A stretch of 64,000 bases of DNA from positions 460,254 to 524,253 of the forward strand of contig NZ_QMHP01000002.1 of NCBI RefSeq assembly GCF_003313335.1. The letters run 5' to 3'. The notes below the pieces were generated by a model. The model did not search any database and was not told the origin of the DNA. It worked only from the letters and a program-made list of their open reading frames with translations. This DNA is from Pedobacter zeaxanthinifaciens. GTDB lineage: Bacteria; Bacteroidota; Bacteroidia; Sphingobacteriales; Sphingobacteriaceae. A program made the position numbers and the translations under genes. Positions 1-9,348 of this stretch are shown here, one piece after another; position 1 is the stretch's first letter, and every line of letters begins with the position of its first letter.

Positions 1-1
1 A

Positions 2-2524
2 TCTATCAGTGTGCTGAAAGATGCCTCTGCAACGGCTATTTACGGTACTCGTGGTGCCAATGGCGTAATCATTTTGGAAACCAAGAAAGGAAAAATAGGA
101 AAGCCGCAGGTTTCGTATAATGGTTTTGTAGGTCTGCATCAGGCTACTAAAAAAATGGATTTGATGAATCCTTATGAGTTCGTGAAATATCAATTAGAAA
201 GGGATTTTACGGAAATGAGCGATACTTATCTTACTAGGCCAAACCTTACTTTGGAAGATTACAAGAATGCCGATCCTATTGACTGGCAGGATAATTTATT
301 CACCAATGGATGGGTTCAAAACCACAGTCTTTCGTTAAGAGGTGGCACTGCCCAAACCAAATATGCGGTTTCAGGTAATTTTGTCGATCAAAACGGGGTA
401 ATCATCAATTCTGGTTTAAGTCGCCAACAATTTAGGGTAGTTTTAGATCAGGCTATCAATAAAAATCTTAAATTTTCACTCAATGCCAGCTACGCCCGTG
501 ATAAAAATTATGGGCAAACAGTGGCAAGTCAGGCCAATAGTGCTAATGCTTACGCAACCTATTTAATGTACCGTGTATGGGGCTATCGCCCATTAAATAC
601 CGGCGGGGTTGATTTATTTGAAGATCTTTTTGATGAAGATATTTCAAACGAATCTATCCTGGTAATCAACCCAATTGTATCTACTAAAAATGAAATCCGC
701 CAGCAAACTAGAACTACACTCAATTTTAATGGCGGCATTACCTATGATTTTTTGAAGGATTTTAGGTTAAATATTAGGGGTGGTTTCAACTCCCGCTTAA
801 CACGCAACGAAAACTTTAACAACTCAAAAACATACAGAGGCGTATTAACTGCCAATAATTTAAATGGAGTAAATGGTTCAATTTACAATCAAACCTTAAA
901 CGATTGGGTAAACGAAAACACGCTGACCTACAAAAAGAAAATCAACAGAGATCACCAATTTGATATCCTAGTTGGTGCTACTGTGCAGGGCAACAATTTT
1001 GACGAAAATGGTTTCTTCTCAACAAATGTACCACGAGAAGAATTGGGACTTAGGGCTTTGCAGTACGGAATTCCGAAAACAGTAAGTTCATCCGCAAGGG
1101 CAAATACGCTGCTTTCATTTTTAGGCAGAGCAAATTACAACTACAAATCTAAGTATCTTTTTACGGTATCTTTCCGGGCTGATGGTTCTTCAAAATTCAG
1201 TGAAAACAACCGCTGGGCTTACTTTCCTTCCGGTGCATTTGCTTGGAACTTGAATAAGGAAAAGTTCATGAAAAACTTGAAATTCATCAGCAACACCAAA
1301 TTAAGATTAAGCTATGGCGTTACAGGAAATAACCGAATCAACGATTTTTCGAGGCTCCAAAGCTTGGATATTTTAGACTACTACGCCACCAACGGCGGTG
1401 CTCCCTTGTATGCAATTTTGCCAGATAATTTAGGTAATGCCGATATCACTTGGGAAAAAACCTCACAGTTTGATGCCGGTTTAGAGTTAGGTTTATTTAA
1501 AGATAGGATCAACTTAACAGTAGATGCCTACCACAAAGTAACGGATGATTTGTTGCTGAATGCCAATATTGGTACGCATAATGGCTACAACACACTTTAC
1601 AAGAACATCGGTAAAATACAAAATAGGGGATTGGAGTTTACTTTAACCACTGTAAACGTTAGAAATAAAAAGTTTTCGTGGACTACCGATTTCAACATCT
1701 CGTTCAACAGAAATAAAGTGCTTGAGCTAACGGATGGGCAATCGAGCTTATTATCAGCGGTTACTTTTACAGGCGATTACAATGGTACCAGTCTGTACAT
1801 TGCTAAAGTTGGACAGCCAGTAGCCTCGTTTTACGGTATGGTTTGGGATGGAAATTACCAGTACGATGATTTCATTAAACGTGCCGATGGAACTTACCTG
1901 CTTAAAGGAAATATTGCCACAAACGGTAATGCTCGCAACACTATACAGCCCGGCGATATCAAATATGTGGATCAGAACGGTGATGGCGAAGTAAACGATT
2001 TGGATATGGTGGTAATTGGTAGGGCTTTACCTATCCATACCGGCGGTTTCAACAACAATTTCACCTATAAAAATTTCAGTTTAAGCGTGTTTTTGCAATG
2101 GAGTTATGGAAATAACATTATGAATGCCAACAGGTTAATGTTGGAGGGGAATCCAGCTGATCGCCCTAATTTAAATCAGTTTGCTTCTTATAATGATAGA
2201 TGGACGCCTGAAAATCAAAACAATACCTATTACCGAATTGGCGGTGCTGGGCCTAGGGGAGTTTACTCTACTCGCACACTGGAAGACGGTTCATTTCTAC
2301 GACTTAAAACAGTGCAGTTGAGCTACAATTTGCCCAATAAGCTCATTAAAAAGATCAGTAGTTTACAACTATATGCCTCGGCACAAAATCTTTTCACTTG
2401 GAGTAGTTATTCGGGAATGGACCCAGAGGTGTCTACCAAAAATTCCATCCTAACTCCAGGGTTTGATTATTCGGCCTATGCCAGAAATAGAATATTAACC
2501 ATGGGATTGAAAGTTGCATTTTAA
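2..2524 (+). CDS. SusC/RagA-type TonB-linked outer membrane transporter, 5' end missing
   Basis: This is the C-terminal part, about 840 residues, of a TonB-dependent outer membrane transporter that would import glycans or other large nutrients together with the SusD lipoprotein encoded next. The frame is open to the left edge of the window, so the true start, signal peptide and carboxypeptidase-like N-terminal domain lie outside. The first visible residues (SVLKDASATAIYGTRGANG) are the conserved end of the SusC plug domain. The remainder shows the usual alternating beta-barrel pattern and ends in an aromatic-rich strand (RILTMGLKVAF), as expected for BAM-dependent insertion. An internal GTG at base 11 is not the real start. 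SusD begins 14 bases after the stop, so the pair is clearly cotranscribed. The substrate cannot be told from the sequence. Confidence 0.95.
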   Translation, partial: SISVLKDASATAIYGTRGANGVIILETKKGKIGKPQVSYNGFVGLHQATKKMDLMNPYEFVKYQLERDFTEMSDTYLTRPNLTLEDYKNADPIDWQDNLFTNGWVQNHSLSLRGGTAQTKYAVSGNFVDQNGVIINSGLSRQQFRVVLDQAINKNLKFSLNASYARDKNYGQTVASQANSANAYATYLMYRVWGYRPLNTGGVDLFEDLFDEDISNESILVINPIVSTKNEIRQQTRTTLNFNGGITYDFLKDFRLNIRGGFNSRLTRNENFNNSKTYRGVLTANNLNGVNGSIYNQTLNDWVNENTLTYKKKINRDHQFDILVGATVQGNNFDENGFFSTNVPREELGLRALQYGIPKTVSSSARANTLLSFLGRANYNYKSKYLFTVSFRADGSSKFSENNRWAYFPSGAFAWNLNKEKFMKNLKFISNTKLRLSYGVTGNNRINDFSRLQSLDILDYYATNGGAPLYAILPDNLGNADITWEKTSQFDAGLELGLFKDRINLTVDAYHKVTDDLLLNANIGTHNGYNTLYKNIGKIQNRGLEFTLTTVNVRNKKFSWTTDFNISFNRNKVLELTDGQSSLLSAVTFTGDYNGTSLYIAKVGQPVASFYGMVWDGNYQYDDFIKRADGTYLLKGNIATNGNARNTIQPGDIKYVDQNGDGEVNDLDMVVIGRALPIHTGGFNNNFTYKNFSLSVFLQWSYGNNIMNANRLMLEGNPADRPNLNQFASYNDRWTPENQNNTYYRIGGAGPRGVYSTRTLEDGSFLRLKTVQLSYNLPNKLIKKISSLQLYASAQNLFTWSSYSGMDPEVSTKNSILTPGFDYSAYARNRILTMGLKVAF

Positions 2525-2538
2525 TAGGAGGAAGATAA

Positions 2539-4125
2539 ATGAAACACATAAAAATATACTTCATATTAGTTACAGTTGCACTTTGCTTTGCCTGTAATAA
2601 GGTGCTTGATATAGATGCAGGAAAATATATCATTTTAGAAGAAGATTATTATAAAACCGAAGAGCAGTTAAACGCAGCCTTGCGTGGTGCATATGCTACC
2701 TTAGCCGATGGTTCTTTGTTTGGTAACAATTTATTAGGCCGTATGGGATTGGAGGCCGATGAAGGTTACGAGTCCTATTCATCTGACTTAAATACCGTTG
2801 GCGATTATAATGTGTACGCTACTGATTCCAAGATTTTGGGCTACTATCGGGTTTTTTACAGGGGTATCAATAGAGCGAATTTACTATTGGAAAGCGTAGA
2901 TGACCCTACTATTACTATTACCGCAAAAGAGCGTAATCATATCAAAGGGCAGGCACTATTTTTAAGGGGCTACTTCCATTTTATGCTGGCCAATAAGTTT
3001 GGAGGGGTGCCGCTGATGCTCAAAGCTACTCGTTCGGATGCCGTTAAAACGGAAGATTTACAAAAACCAAGAACGGCACTGAAGGATGTTTATGCTGCAG
3101 TGCTAAACGACTTAAAGTCCGCTGCTGATTTATTAAAGCCGATGTCGGAAGTAAATACAGGAACACAAGCTTCTAAATCTGCAGCTTGGGCAATGTTAGC
3201 CAGGGTTTCTTTGTACATGGCGGGGCAGCCGCTGAATGATGCAAGTAAGTATGCGGAAGCGGCAGAGTGGGCTAAGAAAGTAAAGGATGCAAATTATCAT
3301 GCCTTAAATCCTTCTTACGAAAAAGTATTTGTGAACTACGCTACCGACGTGATGGATCCAAAGGAGAGCATATTTGAAGTTGATTTTTATGGAAACGGAA
3401 CCGGGATCTACGCCTCTACAGGTGGTATGGTTGGCCGAAACAACGGGATTGCCTACCCTTTAGATAGTAGCAACGTAGGCTACGGCATTGGTGCAATCAG
3501 GTCAACCTCTTATTTATACAATTTATATACTACAGGTGATACCAGAAGAGATTGGGCAATTGCGCCTTATTACTACACGGGTACACCAAGGGTAAAAACC
3601 AATTGGACAGCCCAACAAACCACTTTTGCGAGATATAGTGGGAAATTTAGACGAGAAAGTGAAATTCTTCTTCCAAAAAGCTCGGCATCCACACCACAAA
3701 ATTATCCGTTAATGCGCTATTCAGATGTGCTTTTAATGTATGCGGAGGCGTTAAATGAAATGCCTGGCGGCGATAAAGTACTGGCTTTGGAGCAAATAAA
3801 TGTGGTGCGCAGAAGAGCAATTCCGGTGGGAAGCCCAGATAGAGAGTTGACAGTGACCGATTACACCGGTTTAAAGGATGCCATTATAGAAGAAAGGGCA
3901 AGAGAACTCTGCTTTGAGGGCTTGCGAAAAAATGATTTGGTGCGCTGGGGGATTTTCACCAGTTCGATGCAAAGCCTCAATAATCAAGTTCCAATTGGTA
4001 CCTCATCTTACATTATTTCAGCTAGGGCTTATTATGGTAATGCCAAGCCTAGAGATGTAGTGTGGCCAATTCCTACTTATGAAATGACGGTAAATAGGTT
4101 GTTAACACAAAATGTTGGATGGTAA
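2539..4125 (+). CDS. SusD/RagB family nutrient-binding outer membrane lipoprotein
   Basis: This is the surface lipoprotein that caps the SusC barrel and binds the nutrient. The N-terminus is a lipoprotein signal with the acylated cysteine at about residue 19 (LCFACN). The body has the features of the SusD family: the early LRGAYATLADG segment, helical tetratricopeptide-like repeats, and a late ERARELCFEGLRKNDLVRWG motif, which is highly conserved in the family. Length (528 residues) is normal. An unusually good Shine-Dalgarno sequence (AGGAGG at 2526-2531) lies 7 bases before the ATG, which is noteworthy because Bacteroidota rarely depend on one. The gene is followed 3 bases later by the DUF5017 gene, so it sits inside the same operon. 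Confidence 0.95.
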   Translation: MKHIKIYFILVTVALCFACNKVLDIDAGKYIILEEDYYKTEEQLNAALRGAYATLADGSLFGNNLLGRMGLEADEGYESYSSDLNTVGDYNVYATDSKILGYYRVFYRGINRANLLLESVDDPTITITAKERNHIKGQALFLRGYFHFMLANKFGGVPLMLKATRSDAVKTEDLQKPRTALKDVYAAVLNDLKSAADLLKPMSEVNTGTQASKSAAWAMLARVSLYMAGQPLNDASKYAEAAEWAKKVKDANYHALNPSYEKVFVNYATDVMDPKESIFEVDFYGNGTGIYASTGGMVGRNNGIAYPLDSSNVGYGIGAIRSTSYLYNLYTTGDTRRDWAIAPYYYTGTPRVKTNWTAQQTTFARYSGKFRRESEILLPKSSASTPQNYPLMRYSDVLLMYAEALNEMPGGDKVLALEQINVVRRRAIPVGSPDRELTVTDYTGLKDAIIEERARELCFEGLRKNDLVRWGIFTSSMQSLNNQVPIGTSSYIISARAYYGNAKPRDVVWPIPTYEMTVNRLLTQNVGW

Positions 4126-4128
4126 GAT

Positions 4129-5079
4129 ATGCTTAAAATGAAAAGGATAAAGTTTTTATTAGGCTCAATAGCATTGATTTCGTTGCTAAGCTGCGAAAAA
4201 GAATATGACGTAAAAGTGCCATCGGTTACGGTAAGCGTAACTAAACAAAATTATAAGGTAGGGGATACCATTAATTTCAAGTTTGATGGCGACGCAGATT
4301 TCATCACTTTTTATTCAGGTAATAAACTGAATGACTATCAGTTTGCCGCAAACGAACGAATTTATGATGCCGAAATGTTGCTGTCGTTCAGATTTGCCAA
4401 ATATTCGGGAGTAAACTCAAATGTGGCGCAGCTCAAATATTCTACAAATTACAATGGTGCTGGTACCATTGCCGCAATCGAAAGCGCCACGTGGACAGAT
4501 ATCTCTTCTAATTTCACCTTTCCAACTAGCATCGGAACCTCCACCGCTGATGGTGTAAATTCAGGTAACTTCAACATCAACAGTCTTTTCGTAAATGATA
4601 GTACGCCAATAACTTTTTGCTGGTTTTTCAACACTCCAGCTGGAGTTCAACGAACACAGGCTTACGTAGAAGGATTCAAGATATTTGGGAATGTAATTTC
4701 TGATCAGAGTTTATCTGGAGATATCTACACTTTTGGCGATATGGGCTTTAAAGTGGTGTACGACGCCACGCAATTCACCGATAGCGGTACAAGTTTACCC
4801 AATGTTAACGCCACTAGGATTTTATGGACTGGCGTTTTTAACAATGTAATTGCCAAGCAGGGCTACGCGGTTTCAGTACCTATTTTCAGAAAAAATTCCG
4901 TTAATCTCGGTATCGATAAACCTATTGTTGTCAAATCTGTAGCTGATCCTGAATCTTCTTCGTACAACTACGTTTACACGCAGCCAGGGACTTACAAAGC
5001 CACTTTTGTAATCGCGAACAGCAGTGTATATGGTAGAAAAGAAACCGTAAAACAAATAGATATTACCGTTGAACCTTAA
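4129..5079 (+). CDS. DUF5017 domain lipoprotein of the SusC/SusD operon
   Basis: A 316-residue exported lipoprotein. The signal ends in a lipobox (LISLLSC, acylated Cys about residue 22). The segment after it (KVGDTINFKFDGDADFITFYSG) is the typical opening of DUF5017 proteins, which are found almost only beside SusC/SusD pairs. The role is inferred as an accessory surface glycan-binding protein, similar in position to SusE/SusF, but no catalytic motif is visible. The upstream ATG at 4129 and the one at 4138 (MKRIK) are both possible starts; the second gives the cleaner signal peptide. The gene begins 3 bases after susD and ends 10 bases before the next gene, so all are in one transcription unit. 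Confidence 0.85.
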   Translation: MLKMKRIKFLLGSIALISLLSCEKEYDVKVPSVTVSVTKQNYKVGDTINFKFDGDADFITFYSGNKLNDYQFAANERIYDAEMLLSFRFAKYSGVNSNVAQLKYSTNYNGAGTIAAIESATWTDISSNFTFPTSIGTSTADGVNSGNFNINSLFVNDSTPITFCWFFNTPAGVQRTQAYVEGFKIFGNVISDQSLSGDIYTFGDMGFKVVYDATQFTDSGTSLPNVNATRILWTGVFNNVIAKQGYAVSVPIFRKNSVNLGIDKPIVVKSVADPESSSYNYVYTQPGTYKATFVIANSSVYGRKETVKQIDITVEP

Positions 5080-5089
5080 TAGCCTTTAG

Positions 5090-7087
5090 ATGAAAAAAAT
5101 ACTCATATTTCCGATATTGATGTTGCTTTGTTTGGCGCAAGGGTACGCTCAAATCTTCTCGCAAAACTTCAATAGCTCAAATAATTTGGCAGATTATGCC
5201 GTCTTATCGCCAGCAACTGGTGCCAATCAATTTACTGCATTTACCATTTTTACACCTACCAACAATAGCATGTCTATTAGCAACGGTAGGTTATTATTCG
5301 CAAAAGTAGGTAATGGAGGTTCGTCGCATATTGTTCGTAATGCCGATTTTGCAGTCACCCCAAAATTTTTAGTTTTTAAAGTGCTTATCGATTTTCAGGA
5401 TATCACAGGTACACTTACTACAAGCAACATCGGGATATTATTTGGTAAAGAGTTTATAAATGATGCCACCTTTCCCGATGCCACAAAATGTCATACGCGT
5501 TTTGGTATCAGCACCAGAAATGGGGTATTCACCATCAATACAGTTGCAAATACGGCAACCGCAACGCAATGGTCATCTATCGAAAGCTCGTCGCAAGAGT
5601 TTTCTGGCGCAAAAGAACTTTCAGTATTCATTAATAACACTGGAAATACTCAAAAATATAGCGCTCCAAACGGAACCATCCAAGATTTAGAAAATAACAG
5701 ATACGCGGTATGGGTTGGTAATGTGGTAGCCATTAATAACCAACCAAGTTATGGTCCGGGCGTAGATTTGAAGAATTTCAGAATTAGCTTCAATGCCAAT
5801 GGTGCCACAACAACGCCATTCTCTTACAAGTATTATTTCGATGATTTTAACATCTACAACGAAAGTGCTTTGCCACTAATTGTGAGCTTTAATAGCAACG
5901 GAGGTACTTCTGTTAGCGAAATTTATGCCGCTCAAAATCAAACTATTGCATCTCCAACGGCGCCTACTCGTACTGGATATACTTTTGGAGGCTGGTTTAA
6001 AGATGCCAATTTAACCACCCCTTGGAATTTTGCTATTGATGTAGTAACCGCCGCCACAACTTTGTTTGCCAAATGGAACCCAATACTTTATACCGTTAGC
6101 TTTAATACTGATGGTGGCACGGCGGTAGCGCCTGTTCAGGTGGCTTACAATAGTACTTTTGCTGCGCCAACGCCACCTACCAAAACTGATGTTATTTTTG
6201 GTGGTTGGTATAAAGATGCCGCACTTAGCACGGTTTGGAATTTCGCCACTGATGTGGTTTTAGGAAGCACTACCTTATATGCAAAATGGAATGATCCTCG
6301 TCAAAGTATCACGTTTCCGGCTATTGCCGATAAAGTTTACGGAGAAGCTCCATTTGTACTTACGGCCACAGCCAGTTCCGGACTGCCAGTAACCTATACC
6401 GCTTTAACCAGCAATATTACCATTAATGGCTCAACAGTAAACATTATAAATACTGGTTTGGCTACCATACGAGCAACACAAGCGGGTAATGCAAGTTATA
6501 CAGCAGCACCTCCCATAGAAATTAGTTTTACCATTAACAAAGCGCCTCAAACAATCACATTTAATCAGCAAGGGCCTTTTAGCAGATATGCAGGCATAGT
6601 AACATTAAATGCTGTGAGCTCTTCAGGTTTGCCCGTTACTTTCGTGGCTAATAATCCCATTGTTGGCGTAGTTACGGCAGACAATAAATTGCAAGTTAAA
6701 GCACTTGGTACGTTAAAAATTACCGCTTTGCAGGCAGGTAACGAATTCTATTTGCCGGCAACTAATGTGGATCGAGATATTCTTATCCATACGGCAGGTA
6801 GCGCTCAACTCTTAATTTCCGCGGCACTTTCTCCAAATGGCGATGGTGTAAATGACGTTTTTTTAATTGAAGGTATAAATGCTTATCCTGAAAACGAGCT
6901 ACGCATTGTAACGAGAAGCGGAAATTTAGTATATGAACAAAAAGGCTATGATAATGAAAAGGTAGTGTTTAGTGGAAAAACTAACAACGGCGATCAGTTG
7001 CCTAATGGCACCTATTATTATGCTTTAGCCTATAAGCAAAATGGACAATGGTTACAGAAAAAAGGCTATTTCGTGCTTAAGTTTTAA
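5090..7087 (+). CDS. InlB-repeat protein with T9SS type B sorting domain
   Basis: A 665-residue secreted protein. It starts with a signal peptide (cleaved after about GYAQ). Residues ~25-260 form a beta-rich, lectin-like domain. Two InlB-type (Listeria-Bacteroides) repeats follow at about 263-330 and 333-400, each with the FGGWxKDAxL and TTLxAKW signatures. Two Ig-like repeats occupy ~403-570 (GLPVTY, AGNASYTAAP). The C-terminus from ~573 is a gliding-motility-associated type B sorting domain (LSPNGDGVNDVF ... NGTYYYALAY), which directs export through the type IX secretion system and surface attachment. It is encoded between DUF5017 and a PorP/SprF protein, which is the usual partner of type B substrates. 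Its likely role is a surface adhesin or glycan-binding protein linked to the SusC/SusD uptake system; the ligand is unknown. Confidence 0.9.
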   Translation: MKKILIFPILMLLCLAQGYAQIFSQNFNSSNNLADYAVLSPATGANQFTAFTIFTPTNNSMSISNGRLLFAKVGNGGSSHIVRNADFAVTPKFLVFKVLIDFQDITGTLTTSNIGILFGKEFINDATFPDATKCHTRFGISTRNGVFTINTVANTATATQWSSIESSSQEFSGAKELSVFINNTGNTQKYSAPNGTIQDLENNRYAVWVGNVVAINNQPSYGPGVDLKNFRISFNANGATTTPFSYKYYFDDFNIYNESALPLIVSFNSNGGTSVSEIYAAQNQTIASPTAPTRTGYTFGGWFKDANLTTPWNFAIDVVTAATTLFAKWNPILYTVSFNTDGGTAVAPVQVAYNSTFAAPTPPTKTDVIFGGWYKDAALSTVWNFATDVVLGSTTLYAKWNDPRQSITFPAIADKVYGEAPFVLTATASSGLPVTYTALTSNITINGSTVNIINTGLATIRATQAGNASYTAAPPIEISFTINKAPQTITFNQQGPFSRYAGIVTLNAVSSSGLPVTFVANNPIVGVVTADNKLQVKALGTLKITALQAGNEFYLPATNVDRDILIHTAGSAQLLISAALSPNGDGVNDVFLIEGINAYPENELRIVTRSGNLVYEQKGYDNEKVVFSGKTNNGDQLPNGTYYYALAYKQNGQWLQKKGYFVLKF

Positions 7088-7146
7088 TGTTCCATTCAAA
7101 ACAACAATGCTTTAATACAAACATCAGTATTTCTAAACTCAACGAG

Positions 7147-8046
7147 ATGAAACTCAAATTTGTCCTAATAATATCATTCAGTTTAAGTTGTTTATATGCT
7201 ACAGCACAGCAAACAACTAACTATACGCAGTACAATAATGTAGTGATGCCGATAAATACAGCGGCAAGTTTTTTAACTCAGCAACCGCAGGTTAACGTGG
7301 TTGGTCGCTACCAGTGGGTTGATTTGGAAGGGGCGCCAACAAGTTATCGCTTAGCGGCGAGTTTACCTTTAGTCAAGTCAGATTTGCGTGTGGGTATTAA
7401 CCTAAAACATGAAACTGCTGCGGTAGAAAACGTAGGAGAGGCCTCTGTTTTTGTGGGTAAATCGATACGATTAGCCGCTGAAGACTATCTGGCACTTTCC
7501 TTAGGTGCTGGTGTGAGTTACTATAACGGCAACTTTTCTAGACTTTCCGTGTCAGACCCTTCTTTCGCAAATGACCTAAAAGAAACCGATGGCATGCTTT
7601 CGGCAAGTTTGATGTATTATCGTCCGGAGAAATTTTATGCAGGTATTGCTGTGCCTCGTTTAACATTTTCCAAATTGGGTTTAAGTAGCAAAGCTCAAAA
7701 CTATGATGTAAATAATCTTTACCATTTTACTGCGGGCGCCGTTTTTGCTTTGGGAAATGATTTTGATTTGAAGCCGGCAACTTTACTTAGCTATGCTAAA
7801 AATCTCGATTTTCAAGCGAACTTATCAGCCATGATTTATTTGAAAAAGACTTTTGGCGTGGGCGCTGATATAAGAACCCAAGGGGAGATGGCTGCGTTAG
7901 CGAGTTTGTTTGTGAAAAACCTAAATATTGGCTTTGGATATCAGTTTGCAACCAGCAGTAATGTGCAAAATCCGGTTTTCAGTAATAGCACTTATGAATT
8001 TAGCCTAACTTACCGTTTCGGCAAAGGATTTGGAGGGTTGTTGTAA
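7147..8046 (+). CDS. PorP/SprF family type IX secretion outer membrane protein
   Basis: An outer membrane beta-barrel of the PorP/SprF family, 299 residues from the ATG at 7147. That start gives a clean signal peptide (MKLKFVLIISFSLSCLYATAQ) and is preferred over the in-frame ATG at 7087, which overlaps the previous stop codon and adds 20 residues before the signal. The mature N-terminus (TTNYTQYNNVVMPINTAASF) matches the family, and the last residues form a barrel-closing strand (FSLTYRFGKGFGGLL). Proteins of this family are commonly encoded right after a type B sorting-domain protein and are thought to help attach it to the cell surface. That is exactly the arrangement here, so the two genes are best read as a pair. 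Confidence 0.9.
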   Translation: MKLKFVLIISFSLSCLYATAQQTTNYTQYNNVVMPINTAASFLTQQPQVNVVGRYQWVDLEGAPTSYRLAASLPLVKSDLRVGINLKHETAAVENVGEASVFVGKSIRLAAEDYLALSLGAGVSYYNGNFSRLSVSDPSFANDLKETDGMLSASLMYYRPEKFYAGIAVPRLTFSKLGLSSKAQNYDVNNLYHFTAGAVFALGNDFDLKPATLLSYAKNLDFQANLSAMIYLKKTFGVGADIRTQGEMAALASLFVKNLNIGFGYQFATSSNVQNPVFSNSTYEFSLTYRFGKGFGGLL

Positions 8047-8332
8047 CGCTATATATTCCAAGGCTCATTTCGGTAGAGTTAAGCGCTATTCTTTAAAGAT
8101 TTACAATGCCTTGTGGTTTGTCCTGAGCTAAAACGTTGCGCTATTAGTTTTCACCGTTTGCATCTACTTTCGTTGTTTCGTCATTCCGAATTTATTTCGG
8201 AATCTTAAAACACTAGTACGTTTAAGCCATCTAGCGATTAACATCAACCCTTTTTAGGTAGAATTGTAGATCACGAAGCTGCACTAGTTTAAGGCTTCGG
8301 TTAAACCGACCATTGACAAATACCACAGATCA
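8047..8332. other. intergenic stretch with a short palindrome, no gene seen
   Basis: These 286 bases separate the convergent PorP/SprF and WD40 genes. The only structure seen is the inverted repeat at 8183-8203 (ATTCCGAA ... TTCGGAAT) preceded by CGTC, a short repeat of the kind that recurs between genes in related bacteria and may serve as a terminator stem. No credible reading frame or RNA gene was found. Confidence 0.5.
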
Positions 8333-9232
8333 TCATATAACAAGATCCCAAATCATCACTTTCTTATCATCACCAGTAGAAATCAGTTTACTTCCATCGT
8401 GGCTCCAACATAACTTATTAACCGAATGGCTATGGCCTATCCCCATTTTATCAATGCTTGCAATTTTATACAACTTGAAATTATTGGCATCCCACAACTT
8501 AATGCTTTTGTCCTGACTAGCAGTGGCAAAAAATGGAAGCGTAGGGTGAAAAACAATGTCGTAAATGCCAAATAAGTGGGCTGAGATGTTATTGGTCATT
8601 GTGTAATCCGTTAAGTTCCAAATTTTCAATTGCGCATCTCTACTTCCTGATATCAAATAATCGCCATTTGGGTGGTAAGCCAAGGAAGTGATGCCCATGG
8701 TATGCTCCTTCAAAATTTGTTTTAAACTGTAGTCTTCCGAATGATAAACGTGTATGCTCCCATCTTTGCAGCCAAAAGCAATCTCCTTTTCATTTGGAGA
8801 AACTGCTATGCACCGCACTGTATCTGTCGATATTTCAAGTCGATATAACTCTTTGAAATCAGATAACGACCAAATTGCTACACTTCCATCTTCACTGCTG
8901 GTTAATAATTCATTTTTATAGCCAATGGTTTGCATCCCAAATATGGGTTTAGGGTGGGCATTTATTCGGTAAGTTATTTCTTGTGCCAAAAAATCATAGA
9001 CAGAAAAAGCGCCACTCCTTTCGGCAACAAATAGCCTGTCCTCAAAGTTGTGCAAGTAATAAACAGAGCTTTGAACTGGCATTTTAACCATTACAAACGC
9101 CATTTTGCTTAACGACCATTCCACTACACCTTTATCATTTCCAGCGGTAAAAAATATTCCCTCTTTAGCGGATTTAGTTAACGCATATACTGGATTTTGA
9201 TGACCTGTAAAAGTGTGAAGGTGTTTTAGCAT
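8333..9232 (-). CDS. WD40 repeat protein
   Basis: A 299-residue protein made almost wholly of WD40 repeats, predicted to fold into a single seven-bladed beta-propeller. Repeat signatures include FTGHQNPVYAL near the start, SPNEKEIAFGCKDGSIHVYH, HTMGITSLAYHPNGDYLISGSRDAQLKIWN split over one blade, and SHDGSKLISTGDDKKVMIWDL at the end. There is no signal peptide, so it should be cytosolic, and it probably acts as a protein-protein scaffold. It is transcribed away from the MerR/B12 regulator, with only 116 bases between the two start codons. Shared control is therefore possible, but the sequence does not show a functional link. Its partner is unknown. Confidence 0.9.
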   Translation of the reverse strand: MLKHLHTFTGHQNPVYALTKSAKEGIFFTAGNDKGVVEWSLSKMAFVMVKMPVQSSVYYLHNFEDRLFVAERSGAFSVYDFLAQEITYRINAHPKPIFGMQTIGYKNELLTSSEDGSVAIWSLSDFKELYRLEISTDTVRCIAVSPNEKEIAFGCKDGSIHVYHSEDYSLKQILKEHTMGITSLAYHPNGDYLISGSRDAQLKIWNLTDYTMTNNISAHLFGIYDIVFHPTLPFFATASQDKSIKLWDANNFKLYKIASIDKMGIGHSHSVNKLCWSHDGSKLISTGDDKKVMIWDLVI

Positions 9233-9301
9233 GTGGCAAAAATACGGTTAATCTAACCAAATAATACCTGATTAGAGATGATTTAGAAATTCGAAAACTT
9301 T

Positions 9302-9348
9302 TTTTGTTTAAATTTGTATGATAAATATTCAACAAAACAAACGTTTGT
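9302..9348 (+). promoter_or_regulatory. promoter and candidate autoregulatory operator of the MerR/B12 regulator
   Basis: TAAATTTG at 9309-9316 fits the Bacteroidota -7 element (TAnnTTTG). The sequence TTTTGTTTAA (9302-9311) overlaps it, and the perfect 12-base palindrome ACAAACGTTTGT (9337-9348) ends directly at the start codon. TTTTGTTTAA recurs in the crtI promoter, so both may bind this regulator. Binding is inferred, not shown. Confidence 0.5.

Noticed and set aside
2433..2633. 66-residue minus-strand frame at the SusC/SusD junction
   Set aside because: Shadow across two real genes with no support.
7087..7146. Upstream start for the PorP/SprF protein
   Set aside because: It overlaps the previous stop codon and precedes the real signal peptide at 7147.
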